A stretch of 64,000 nucleotides of DNA from Owenia fusiformis (taxonomy: Eukaryota > Annelida > Polychaeta > Sabellida > Oweniidae), in assembly GCA_903813345.2 (NCBI GenBank), contig CAIIXF020000008.1, forward strand, positions 1,683,341 to 1,747,340, written 5' to 3'. Every line of letters begins with the position of its first letter. The stretch's first letter is position 1. Under the pieces are notes generated by a model. It saw only the letters and a list, made by a program, of their open reading frames with translations, did not search any database and had not been told where the DNA came from. The position numbers and the translations under genes were made by a program. This document shows positions 22,901 through 48,516 of the stretch, piece after piece.

Positions 22901-25900
22901 AAGTATTGGACGTCATGTATACACTCAGAAGATATGTCAGTTTTATGGACTGGAATGAATTCAAGTGAAATTGAAAAATAAGAAAAAAAAAAAAAACCAG
23001 AACAACGGCAACGCCAAAGCGTAGCGAATCCCATCGAACAGAAATGGCTGGCATTTTTACAAACAAAATATATAGCAAACATCATAAAACAACACACCAG
23101 AAAGGCCACCATTTTCAAAATGGTTGCTCACTAGCCAAGTTGTCATCAGAAGAAATAATATGCTTTTAAGTAGCCACCTATAAAATCTTTGAAAAATCGC
23201 ATACATGTACTTGTAAAATAACACACATAAAAATGGTGGCCATTTTTCAAAATGGCTGACTACTCCCCAAAGTTTTATTAGACAATGTGCCATGCTTAAA
23301 GTATTCACATATCAAATATGAACAAAATTGCTCCACTACTTTTCGAGTTATAGTAAAAAATGTAAAAATGACAGCCATTTTTATAAAATAGCTGTCTACT
23401 ATCTGAAGTGTCATGAGACAGGGTGCAAGGCTCATGAGTATTCACATATCAAATATGACCAAATCGCTTCACTACTTTTCAAGTTATAGTAAAAAACATA
23501 AAAATGGTGACCATTTTTCAAAATGGCCACCTACTACCCAAAGTGTCATTAGACAGTGTGCCATGCTTATAGTATTCACATATGAAATATGAAACATACC
23601 AAATATGAACAAAATCGCTTCACTACTTTTCGAGTTATAGTAAAATACGTTAAAATGGCGGCCATTTTTCAATTTTTTTTTCAAAATGGCCGCATTCTAC
23701 CAAAAGTGTCATAGGACGGTGTGCCATGCTTATAGTATTCACATACCAAATATGAACAAAATCGCTCCACTACTTTTCGAGTTATAGTAATATAGGTTAA
23801 AATGGCGGCCATTTTGAAAAATGGCCGCCTTCTACCAAAAGTGTCTTTAGGCAGTGTGCAATGCTTATAGTATTCACATACCAAATATGAACAAAATCGC
23901 TCCACTACTTTTCGAGTTATAGCAAAAATCGTAAAATAACGAGTAAAGGCCGCCATTTTTCAAGATGGCTGCCATGTGCTTCTTTAATGTCTACATTTAT
24001 AGCTTTATTAATGTCCTTCATAATTTTTTTACATTTAAAACATATTGCTATTACAGTTTTACATATTGCACCTAAATTACTGTAAAATCGGCACTAAAAT
24101 GGCCGCCATTTTGAATTGAGCGGCCATTTTGATAATCGGCTTTTGAGCAGAACTTCTACCCCCATAGGGTATATGTGTACAAAATATGAACAAAATCGGG
24201 CCAACGGTATTTGAGTTATCGCCCGGACGGACAGACGGACGTACGTACGGACGGACGGAGGCGTTCCCTATATCCCTCCGAACTTCGTTCGATGGGATAA
24301 TTAAACATACCTATTTCAGGAGCAACTGTTAGCACTGTATCCGCCACTTCAGTTTCTTGTTTGGCTTTTTCTGAGATTTCCTCATCCTTTTGTGCTATTA
24401 ATTGTTCATTTGACTCAACTGGCTCTTTTGCAGTTTCTTTATCACCTTTAGATTTCTTTCTTTCCCTTTCAGAGTGTTTCTTTTTATCAATGTCTTTCTT
24501 TTTGTCTGATTCTTTCTTTTTGTCATGATCTTTTTTAGAGTCTTTCTTTTTTGAGTCTTTTGATTTTGATCTTTCATGATCTTTTGCTTTGTCTGATTTT
24601 GATTTGTCAGTGTCTTTCTTACTTGATTTGTCAGATTTAGGGTCTGTGTCCTTATTTGGAGTTGTCTGTTTTGATGGGGGGTCAGCAGTAATAGCCTGGA
24701 GCTTTTCTAACAATTGAGCAAGCCTGAAATGTAACTTATTTATCAAAAAACTCCAAAATTCAATGTATATGATGTAATGCAATCAATAATTCTCGGCTGG
24801 CAGTGACCTGAATGAAACTTTGTTAACTTAAAACACTTTAATTACTGGTCCACAGCAGATTGGCAGGCAAGTTATACATGGATTCAAAATATTTGGCCAT
24901 TAATCTATTAATTTGAAAAAAAATATATATACGCGATTCAGATTTTACTTGACTTAGCTGAAATCGAAGTTTTATCAATGACAATATCAAAGAAATTTTG
25001 TCTACCATCTTAGATGATGCTAAATCATACTTCTGTAGACCCGTGTTAATGGCACTAAACCTGTCCTGCTACAGTTCTTCATAAAGAAATATTTGAAAGA
25101 TGGGGGACAACTCTGATACCTATTTGCAAATGATATAAGTATGCAAGCTTGTGCTTAATATCTTAGTTAATCAGCAAATTCAGTCATTCATACCATGTTG
25201 TAAATGTTTCTGTGTTCATCCCAAGAAACAGTGATAAATCATCCGCCATTTGTTGACGTGTCTTCTTATTGGCCACCATGACCATGATGTAATCTGGCAG
25301 CTCATCATCTGTAACCATGATACAATATTATTACTAACAATTATGAAATATTGAACCAAGAGTACCCATGAGAAGTAATACATACTACTACATAGTTGCC
25401 AAATGACAATTACCTGAAATATATAGATAAGCACTAACCTTTAGTGGCTGACATTAATTTCACATTTAAAATCGTATTAATGACCATGAAAGCTCCCTTA
25501 TCAACAAAACTGTAAATCATTTCCAATAGTCAGAGGGAAGTGTGGAATTCAGGGTAAATGCAAATAAAAAACCTACCAACATATGCTCCCAGTTCTACCA
25601 GCTTTGCTTTTATTGCAGACTGAAAATAAATGTTCAAGAAATAAATGAAACATTAACAAGATGAGTCAGTTAAAAATTATGAAAACACAAAGAATGTTAT
25701 TTTTTGTGATCAACACAATGTTGTATAGTGAGGTTTTTGTCCGGATGATTTGTGTCTGCGTTTGTATAATCGAATAAATTAGTACACCCCACATACATGT
25801 AGGTCAAGTCAGCTGAGATGTAGTTTATATTCTCTTGTTTAGTTTAAAAATGACGTTCATGTTTAAATGGCTTATTACTATATGTTTTTAATATTCTAAT

Positions 25901-27004
25901 GAAATAATTTTGCTCCGTCCCATTGATTGCTCCACCCCATTGATTGCTCCACCCTATTGATTGCTCCACCCCATTGATTGCTCCACCCCATTGATTGCTC
26001 CACCCCATTGGCAAGTATTATATTTTAAATCTATTTTTAATTTAAGTACAGGAAGATGAGCTTCTTGGAAGTAACAAATATTTGAGCCAGTATTTAAACT
26101 ATTCAGGATATTTATTAAAGCCCATTGTTAAAATATGTTAATAAAAGGTTATAATGGAAAAAACACAATGAAGGTTAACATGGAGAATTTTTCTCATGCC
26201 ATAGAGTTGCTAATGGTGAGTAGTCAGAAAATCAAATGTTCCCTTTATTTCAAACTTACAGATTTCAAGGGGGGCAGAAAGATAGATCATCTATAGGCAG
26301 TATAAGGGTCCTTTGAGGAGTGGGGTTAGTTTGTCATGGGGTTATTTCACCCTTGGGGATATTTCAGCATTGGGTTATGATTTCAATATAAAGATAAAGA
26401 TAAACACTTATTCTTGTGAGTAGTTCATATGGTTAAAATAACGAAATCATGAAATGTTACCATGTGTCTACTTAGCAGTTTGTTCTATGTCATCCATCCT
26501 GCTAGGTTACATTGTGGAACTCAGCCAAACACGACACTGAAGGCAGTATTCTGAGGTTATAAAATCTAAATCTAAAAAATTTCCCATTTGCAGCCCCTTG
26601 GAGATTTCGGGAATTGAACAAAGTAGCGAACGTTGCGATCTTTCAACTACTCACTAGAATAAGTGTTTTATCTTTATGAACTGCCAAGATGTTAGAACCG
26701 AGAATTTGAAGAATCAGCCTATTAGAAATAACCTCATGGTCGAAGCAGTCCCAGGACGAAGTGACATAATTCAGTCTATCGAAGCTTGATGGAGGAAATC
26801 ACAAGCTCTGCTATTTCCATTTCAAGCATATTCTCACCATTTGTTTGATTTTGCAAAAAAAGTCATGGAAATTTGGCACATTCAAGCTGATAATAAAGTA
26901 GTGTCGTCTATCGTGAGACTGCACAATCAAATTCTGATCAAAGATAGAATGTTGGAGTAGAAGCTTACCCTGATCTTTTGACTGATTTCTGTCCCTATTT
27001 CCAT
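16973..27004 (-). CDS. ZC3H14: ZC3H14/Nab2-type nuclear poly(A) RNA-binding CCCH zinc-finger protein
   Basis: ZC3H14 binds poly(A) RNA in the nucleus and limits tail length. Exons, high to low: 27004-26969, 25619-25577, 25308-25194, 24723-24311, 21890-21580, 21308-21070, 20964-20690, 20510-20340, 19594-19372, 19003-18819, 18298-18154, 17895-17765, 17526-17384, 17110-16973 (TAG). Phases agree at all 13 junctions, giving about 855 residues. The start MEIGTEISQKIR and then AYVDDELPDYIMVMVANKK match the PWI-like N-terminal domain of the family. Residues about 65-202 include a very Lys/Asp/Ser-rich tract that could act as a nuclear localisation signal. Five CCCH fingers lie at about 697-828: CKFWPGCKNGSLCPYQH, CKTFPNCTFGDKCLYVH, CKFDAKCTRADCPFTH, CKFYPECTNMNCPFNH, CRYGVGCGRKDTCSFTH. 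The tail KLKWKAGQ matches the family C-terminus. The donor of the seventh exon is weak (GTTAAA); a phase-compatible alternative is GTGCAG a little upstream. The start codon lies 185 bp from the divergent KMO start. Confidence 0.95.
19623..20138. mobile_element. PIF/Harbinger-like MITE with TAA target duplication
   Basis: The 516-bp element is flanked by TAA at 19620-19622 and 20139-20141. Its ends are inverted repeats of about 45 bp: the left begins GGGGCGGGTCAAAATATC, the right read inwards begins GGGGCGGGGTCAAAATATCG, and both continue through ATGTTCATAT and GAGACGAAAGTA. A 3-bp TWA-type duplication with GGG-starting ends points to PIF/Harbinger. It lies in the ZC3H14 intron just upstream of exon 9 and has no transposase gene. 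Confidence 0.8.
21931..22459. repeat. 44-bp minisatellite, about 12 copies
   Basis: Alternating half-units TTAAGGAGATTTGTTTCATA and TTAAGGAGTCAAGTTTCATA make a 44-bp repeat running about 12 times with only scattered substitutions. It lies in a ZC3H14 intron close to the acceptor of the 21890 exon. Low divergence implies recent expansion. Confidence 0.9.
22727..22889. mobile_element. Small MITE with AGTAAAACCTGT termini
   Basis: The left end AGTAAAACCTGT and right end ACAGGTTTCACTGT are inverted copies, and the interior carries repeated GTGTTCCACTT and GGAACACC blocks. Similar blocks at about 12039-12203, 34245-34350 and 41189-41262 suggest several decayed copies in this window. The superfamily is not determined. 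Confidence 0.6.
23000..24300 (+). mobile_element. 1.3-kb element with internal ATGGCGGCCAT repeats, copy 1
   Basis: The ends share the inverted motif ATCCCATCGAAC: near 23028 as AATCCCATCGAACAG, and at 24285-24300 as GTTCGATGGGAT. Inside are about five tandem units of 110-160 bp, each holding a palindromic AAAATGGCGGCCATTTT core and a CTACTTTTCGAGTTATAG box, followed by a GGACGGACGGAC microsatellite. A full homologue in the opposite orientation lies at 29102-30282. The open frames across it are repeat artefacts. Its right edge is only about 10 bp into the intron after ZC3H14 exon 4. Confidence 0.8.
25921..26010. repeat. 17-bp tandem repeat, five to six copies
   Basis: ATTGATTGCTCCACCCC is repeated head to tail with one substitution. 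It lies in ZC3H14 intron 1. Confidence 0.9.
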
Positions 27005-27188
27005 TTTTCAGACGAATTATCAACGAATTTAGATAAAAAGCCAAAATATAACTCGTCGCCGAAAAGTTTACGGAGTGAATTTTTGTTCATGACACGCCAC
27101 AATACTTCCGGTGGGAAACTTAAAAGTTACATAGTCGCTCTATTTTATGAATTACTGCTGATTTACTGATTTATTGCTGCTCTGCACC
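27005..27188. promoter_or_regulatory. Bidirectional ZC3H14/KMO promoter
   Basis: Only 184 bp separate the ZC3H14 start codon (minus, 27004) from the KMO start codon (plus, 27189), so both transcription starts and 5' UTRs must lie here or overlap. An ETS/GABP-type element ACTTCCGGT occurs at 27104-27112, common in divergent housekeeping promoters. No clear TATA box is placed for either gene. Shared use is inferred from geometry. Confidence 0.75.
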
Positions 27189-42122
<14,934 letters not shown>

Positions 42123-43803
42123 TGAGAAAAGAGATTGCTGAGAAATCACGTTAGTTTGCTGAAAAATCACAGTCTAGGAATACGAATCACTGCTGAAACG
42201 GCAACTATACACACTTATAATTTCACATACATGTGTATATCAATATACGAATAGTATATCAAATATACGAGATACAGTTATTATCTCATAGATCTTGAAG
42301 GGGTGCAAAGGTGTTTTGATGAATTGTATAATGTATTGGTCATTTTTTCATGTTTTTTTATTAAAAGGATTAGTATTTTTAATGCTTGGAATGTTTTCAT
42401 ATTTGATGCTGATACATGAAAAGTCTGATACTGTCAGGTAAATAATGTTATTCAAGACTCCTGGACATTCGTACTTTATACACTTTTACGCTTAACAAAA
42501 AGTGCCTTACACATTACACAGTATTTGATATGACAGTCAGGATATGACCTGATTTTTTCTATTGTAATATTTGTCAACGATATTGATCCCTGTGATATGC
42601 TGCAAAAGTCAGACTAGTGGTAACTATAGTAACTTCAGGAATATTAACACTGATAATGTAAGAGTGAGAGGAAAATACTATTAAGTAAGATAGATCTGTA
42701 TGATGAGGATTTCTATGTAATTTTCATGATTTGAATAACCAATAATTAATGAAAAGGGTATTTTCATATTTTATGTGGATGTATACACATTACACAGCCA
42801 ATGAATATATGAAATAATATATACTGTATGTTAAAGTATGAACAGTAGTTCAAAAAGAAAATGATTTTTCAATTTTTGAGAAGGTGCGGAACTACCTTAA
42901 GTATTAGTATTGTAATATTTAGTATTGGAACTTTCCTTATATCTATTACGTTCCTTCTGCACAAGTATACAAGCACATTATACATACATTATACTCTTTA
43001 ATGGCTTCTTTTTACAGTATTACCTATTTACCATTTGACCACTGTCTTCTGGGTTGATCACACAATACCTTTTCTCTCTGGCCCTTCTGGCAGCTGAAAA
43101 TATGATGTAAGAAGGGAAATTTGAACATGTGTATTCACTTCAGTAGAATGGAATATTTGTGAAAATCAATTACAGTATACAACCACACATGCATACAAGG
43201 GTTGTTTAAAAAGTATTGAGATTTTTGGGTTTACAAACCCGTGTTCAAAACAAATCACAGTTGCAGCTGAAAGTAGCATAATATTAGATAACTACGTAAA
43301 GGTTATATAACTCAAATGTACAATTATTCAGTACATAACATTCTTTTGTTTTTATTACATCTTTTATACATTCATAATTGCACCATTTCATGTGTTCTTT
43401 ATTATGTTAATCTGGACAAAGCGATATATAGAAATACCTTTACCGTAGAGGTTAGCTAATAGTAACGAAGAAGGAGCTCTATGTTAAGAAGCGAAGTCAA
43501 ACAAATGGAAACGGTTGCATAGAGAACTAACATAACATAGAAATTAATATTATGTAGAGACTCACATGTTATGAACTAATAGTGGATGTTACAAAATGTC
43601 GTAGAATCAGGAAAATCCAGGTATATGGTCTAGTGTGACACCTTAGTTTTGAAAAATCAGTTAGTAGTTGAAATTCACCAGGTGACAGGTGTGTTTGTTG
43701 TGTAACGAGAGAAAAATAGAAATTAGAAATAGTATTTTTTATATTATATTCCATGGTTATTTACTCAAAAGTGTATATCTTTGCTCAAGCTGACAGTCAG
43801 AAT

Positions 43804-43856
43804 TTATAATGATATAATAGTGAATTATAATGATATAATAGTGAATTATAATGATC
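43804..43856. repeat. 21-bp tandem repeat, about 2.5 copies
   Basis: TTATAATGATATAATAGTGAA is repeated at 43804, 43825 and 43846. Confidence 0.7.
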
Positions 43857-44390
43857 TAACATGTAACATGTAATATGAAATGTATCTAACATTATGTAAA
43901 ATAATAGTACAGCACTTTGAAAAAGTGATAAAAAGAGAAGCCTGTTTTTGTTATTCAGGATTCTTTAAACATACTTAACTTCACCTTACTGTCAATCTGT
44001 AACTTATTATACACAGTTCACATGACAAAAATCTTCCTGGATCTCCTTAAGCAGAGTTGAGCCTTGGCAAATATTTCTTTCTTTACTTCATTTTATCTTC
44101 AGTAAGAATGACAGGGACTGATATTCTGTTTTCAGCAAATATCTGCATATCACTCATCCTGATGAAGATTGACCATGCTTATTGATATTCAGACTTGTGA
44201 TTTGAGGGATCTTTTAGCTTAAAAGGAGTGTTGCTTATTTGAAAATGTTGCAAGAATTTTTCTCATCTCCGATAAGTTTTACCTTTAAAATGGCAGAATT
44301 GTGATCCTAAATGACCCCAAAATGTCGTTAATTTAATGATCTGAAACGTGCATCATCAAATAAACTTTGTTGCAAATCTTTTATATTCTG

Positions 44391-45060
44391 AAAAGGAGTG
44401 GTATCGATATGGAGAACTGAATTCAACAATGTTTTTCTCTTAAACTAATCATTGAAAACATTCTGTAAAAAAACATGGTATTTTATGTAATGTTTTTGTT
44501 AACATTTTTTGTTTTTTAGTGCAATTGTTTTTGCTCCTTTCTACCAATTCTTGAGAATGAAATAAAATGTCTTTCCGAACCTTGTTGGAACAAAATAGCA
44601 TATACAACATGTTTTTAGACCTCTCAATATTATAGTTATACAAAGGAATTTTGGGTTGATTTTAAAAAAGTATTCAAAAAATTAAAACAAAATCCCCCCA
44701 AAATAGATAAAAATCATGGTAAACTTTTTATTTCATTAACAAGATACTTTTTTAAAATCAACCAAAATCTCCTTTGTACAATTACAATATTGAGAGACCT
44801 AAACATGTTGTGTTTATGTCGTTTTGTTCCAATGAGGTTCGGAAAGATGTTTCATTTCACTTTGGAAACATTATACCAAGAACAAAACAAGTGTTCGATG
44901 TGTTTTCTAAAACAATATAGATGAAAGTATATATATATTTTTCAAATTAAATTGTTACCATTCAAAAGATGACCATTAAATTGACGATGTGTTAAATTTT
45001 TTATGACTGATTTAAGAGAAAGTGTGTTCAAAAAGTTCTTCATATCGATACCACTCCTTT
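44391..45060. mobile_element. Large foldback element
   Basis: The interval begins AAAGGAGTGGTATCGATATG and ends CATATCGATACCACTCCTTT. The two arms, each about 310 bp, stay complementary through blocks such as TTGAGAATGAAATAAAATGT, CGAACCT and ATGTTTTTAGACCTCTCAAT, leaving only a short central loop. No coding capacity. Transcribed, it would form a long imperfect hairpin. Confidence 0.85.
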
Positions 45061-47545
45061 AGCATTATATCAATTTCAAAATTGAAATTCTATAATTACA
45101 GAGAAGGTTTATATCAAAGCATATTCATGTTGCAAGTCTTCTATCGTTGTGAACTCAAAATATTTAAGGATAGATTTTAAATCAAATCTTTATATAATTA
45201 GTAGAATGTAATAAATGCACTTTAAAAGAAACATTAAACAAAACACATTTTTATATTTAACACATTCAATAGAGTTCACTATTTTATTGACTGAATGATT
45301 CACACAACAACACTATGTGAAGTTCTCCATTTCAAACCATTTCACAACAGTCACAGGTCTTAATAATAGCAAAGCATAATTAAGGTGGCCCTCGTCTTTC
45401 ATTTTGTGCATGTTGTTATGATACAAACTTGTGTGTATACAGCCCACCTTAATAGATATCAGATATACTATATCCAAGCCTTCGTAAATGCGAGAGATGT
45501 TTATGATGTAACTGTTGTGAAATTTCCTTGGAGTCACCAAGAAATATCCAGATAAATCTGATTACTTAAGCTCTGTGCGTTCAATCAGGATGTACCCCTG
45601 TTGAACAGGCAAGAATTCGGGTTGGGAGCCCAAGATGGGACTTAACCATTGCTTCAGATTTATTCGACATTTCTTGAATTGTTCAAATACTCAGATCAAG
45701 CATATAGTTTTTATTGAACTTTTCATTCAACAACTTACGTCAAAGACAATTAATTGATGCTTTTTATTTTCGCAACATGCATTGTGAAGATTAAATTAAA
45801 ATATCGCTCCTGACTAAGACTGAACCTCAACAATGGTTCTTAATATATAAATAATTCCACCATTTTGGTGTATATGTATTCAAAACATTCATTATTTAAA
45901 AATAAAAATAGCACAACATTAGAAGAACTACGACAAATCATATAACAACTCGGACTTGGTAACAATATATTATTCAATTATATGTTATATAAATGGGATG
46001 TTTCTCACTTCTCAGTTTGGATGCCTATTTCAGCATTTCTAAAGTGATCTGTATCATTCACATGAACATCAACCTGTGCGTCATTCCATACGAGGATTGT
46101 TCCAAAACAATTGAGAGTTCAATCATGTTTTATAGTATACAATGTACTAACTCCAGAAATCCCCAAAATATTGACTTTAACACAATCAAGAATCAAATAA
46201 GTACAGAGTACACGGTACATAAACGAATATGTATCCACAAATAAGCATTGCATTATATGTCAGATGTCAGTATTATGTAGCTGTATCCAATCACTACATT
46301 GCAAAGTGCTCACATCACCATGGATACAGCGATCAGTGCTCCAATCATAACCCAGTTCAATGCACAACTCCAAGAAAAAATGACCAATCAGGTAACAGGT
46401 CCATGTAGGATCACATGAGTTGAGGAATTTCTTGAGTAAATGCCTTAGATTGTAATTTATCCATATATGGTAAAATCACATTGCATTTTATTTCAATTTT
46501 AGGACTTCAAAGGTCTGAGTACTCAACAACACTCCAAAATAGACACTTGACACCTTTATATGGGATATCAGCAATTTTGTTTGAGGACATCCAAAAGTCT
46601 GTTACTTATAAGTTCACAATGTCATCTTACAGCAAATCAAGAAAGTTGTCAATGTCAAACAATGGTGAAAACCCCAAATTACAGTATAAATACAATTGGC
46701 ATTGGTATTAATTCTGTACAAGGATTACAGTTTTTCACTAGAGAGGATCATCACCCAAACAACATTTCCCAATTGGACAAGATTTTTTCTCAACAGAAAG
46801 TTGAATCGCAATATTTTCTGTTTTTGTCAAAGTACCTCAATATTACATGACTAGGGGATTTTCAATGAAATTGCCAGTAATTTTAAGCACCCACTTGATC
46901 TTATGCTTGAGAGATTACTGATTCCAGTAACAATTTGAATAATCATCAAGAAAACTTGACCAAATGAGCATGTTTAAAAGATGCAGACCTCAAAGCTGTT
47001 TCCTTGGATGCCCTTCATAAGTTCGGAACATGAAGGATATAATATTGAACATGGACGATCTGTATATCCAACTCCAAGATGAGAATCATGGGAAAGTGAT
47101 ACATTCCTTGTAAACAATGACTTTTTTGTCTTGGAAAGGGCTGCCTGTTTCCCAGCCACAGTACCAGTTTAAATAAACTTCGCACGAGGTATAGGCATGC
47201 ATATCCTAATGTCTCTCCAGCACTGGTGTTAGTGTAATATTGAGCTGTACTGTATGTATCCAAACACACATATCCCAATTTGTCATGCGATTTCACATAT
47301 AAAACCAGAAAGTAAGGAAAACCATGAAACTCAATCTAGGTTTCAGTATATCTAACCATGAACTCTTCAAACATCATCTTGAGTTAGAACTGAATGGCTT
47401 TCAAACATTACTCATTTTTTCCTTGAATAAAACCTGAAATGGCATGACTTCATTGAGACTGTCTGATGGGCACTCTAATGTAATTGCATGAATATCTTCA
47501 TTGGAATCACCCTGCAGCGTTGCAATACTTGGCTACATCGGCACA

Positions 47546-47568
47546 CTATTTCCATGGAATTCTTTGCC
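47546..47568 (-). other. Possible alternative terminal exon of the Tpt1 gene
   Basis: A good acceptor (TTATTTTTCAG) on the minus strand is followed by GGCAAAGAATTCCATGGAAA and TAG. Joined in phase to the GTAAGT donor that overlaps the main stop codon, it would replace the last two residues with a short RQRIPWK tail. No transcript supports this; it is inferred from splice signals and phase. Confidence 0.35.
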
Positions 47569-47810
47569 CTGAAAAATAAGAATTTTAAGATTACAGTTAT
47601 GAACTCAGTTGGGCAGCAATAAATCTTTAAATATCGGTACTAATTATGATAAGTTTTTCCTTTCGCCAAATGAATTCCTGACATTGTCGAAACTTGATTC
47701 CAGATTACATGTACTAACTACATGAATTAAATGGATTTATGAACATATACCGAAGTTTCTCATTAATAAGCCAACTAGGCATTTATTTCAGGGCCCTTGA
47801 AGGACAAGTG

Positions 47811-48516
47811 TCACTTACTTGTCTTCCTGTTGAGGACATCTTTGAAATACTTGGGCCTGAGGTACCCTTGCTTATCACTTACTTGTCTTCCTGTTGAGAA
47901 CATCTTTGAAATACTTGGGCCTGAGGTACCCTTGCTTATCACTTACTTGTCTTCCTGTTGAGAAAATCTTTGAAATACTTGGGCCTGAAGTACCCTTGCT
48001 AATCACTTACTTGTCTTCCTGTTAAGGACATCTTTGAAATACTTGGGCCTGAGGTACCCTTGCTTATCACTTACTTGTCTTCCTGTTGAGGACATCTTTG
48101 AAATACTTGGGCCTGAAGTACCCTTGCTTATCACTTACTTGTCTTCCTGTTAAGGACATCTTTGAAATACTTGGGCCTGAGGTACCCTTGCTTATCACTT
48201 ACTTGTCTTCCTGTTAAGGACATCTTTGAAATACTTGGGCCTGAGGTACCCTTGCTTATCACTTACTTGTCTTCCTGTTGAGGACATCTTTGAAATACTT
48301 GGGCCTGAAGTACCCTTGCTTATCACTTACTTGTCTTCCTGTTGAGGACATCTTTGAAATACTTGGGCCTGAAGTACCCTTGCTTATCACTTACTTGTCT
48401 TCCTGTTGAGGACATCTTTGAAATACTTGGGCCTGAAGTACCCTTGCTTATCACTTACTTGTCTTCCTGTTGAGGACATCTTTGAAATACTTGGGCCTGA
48501 GGTACCCTTGCTTATC
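47811..48516 (-). repeat. 64-bp tandem array of the Tpt1 exon end plus its 5' splice site, 11 copies
   Basis: Eleven copies of an exactly 64-bp unit. The most 5' copy (minus strand) encodes the Tpt1 C-terminus GDKQGYLRPKYFKDVLNRKT; the other ten lie downstream. Each unit contains ACAAGTAAGT, a near-ideal 5' splice site, at 48453-48458 and every 64 bp down to 47813. Because 64 is not a multiple of three and each unit begins TGATAA, reading stops at the first junction. Copies differ at a few positions only. Confidence 0.95.

Larger units (their letters stand above)
42123..47545. other. Intergenic region between convergent KMO and Tpt1 genes
   Basis: It should contain both 3' UTRs. Apart from a foldback element (44391-45060), a 21-bp repeat (43804-43856) and a diverged look-alike (43455-43510) of the Pellino first-exon segment, nothing is recognised. 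Several short open frames (for example 45313-45540 and 46560-46850) show no exon structure or family motif. Confidence 0.5.

Noticed and set aside
22857-23956. Series of overlapping minus-strand open frames rich in Phe, Cys and Lys
   Set aside because: They run across tandem repeats inside the 1.3-kb element; the same sequence on the other copy (29102-30282) does not preserve the frames, so they are repeat artefacts.
46320-46393. Plus-strand ATG frame ending at a GTAACA donor-like site; opposite strand reads a hydrophobic tail ending in Met and a stop
   Set aside because: Neither reading has a supporting partner exon, and both are short. The hydrophobic minus-strand reading could mimic a C-terminal membrane anchor, but no upstream exon was found.
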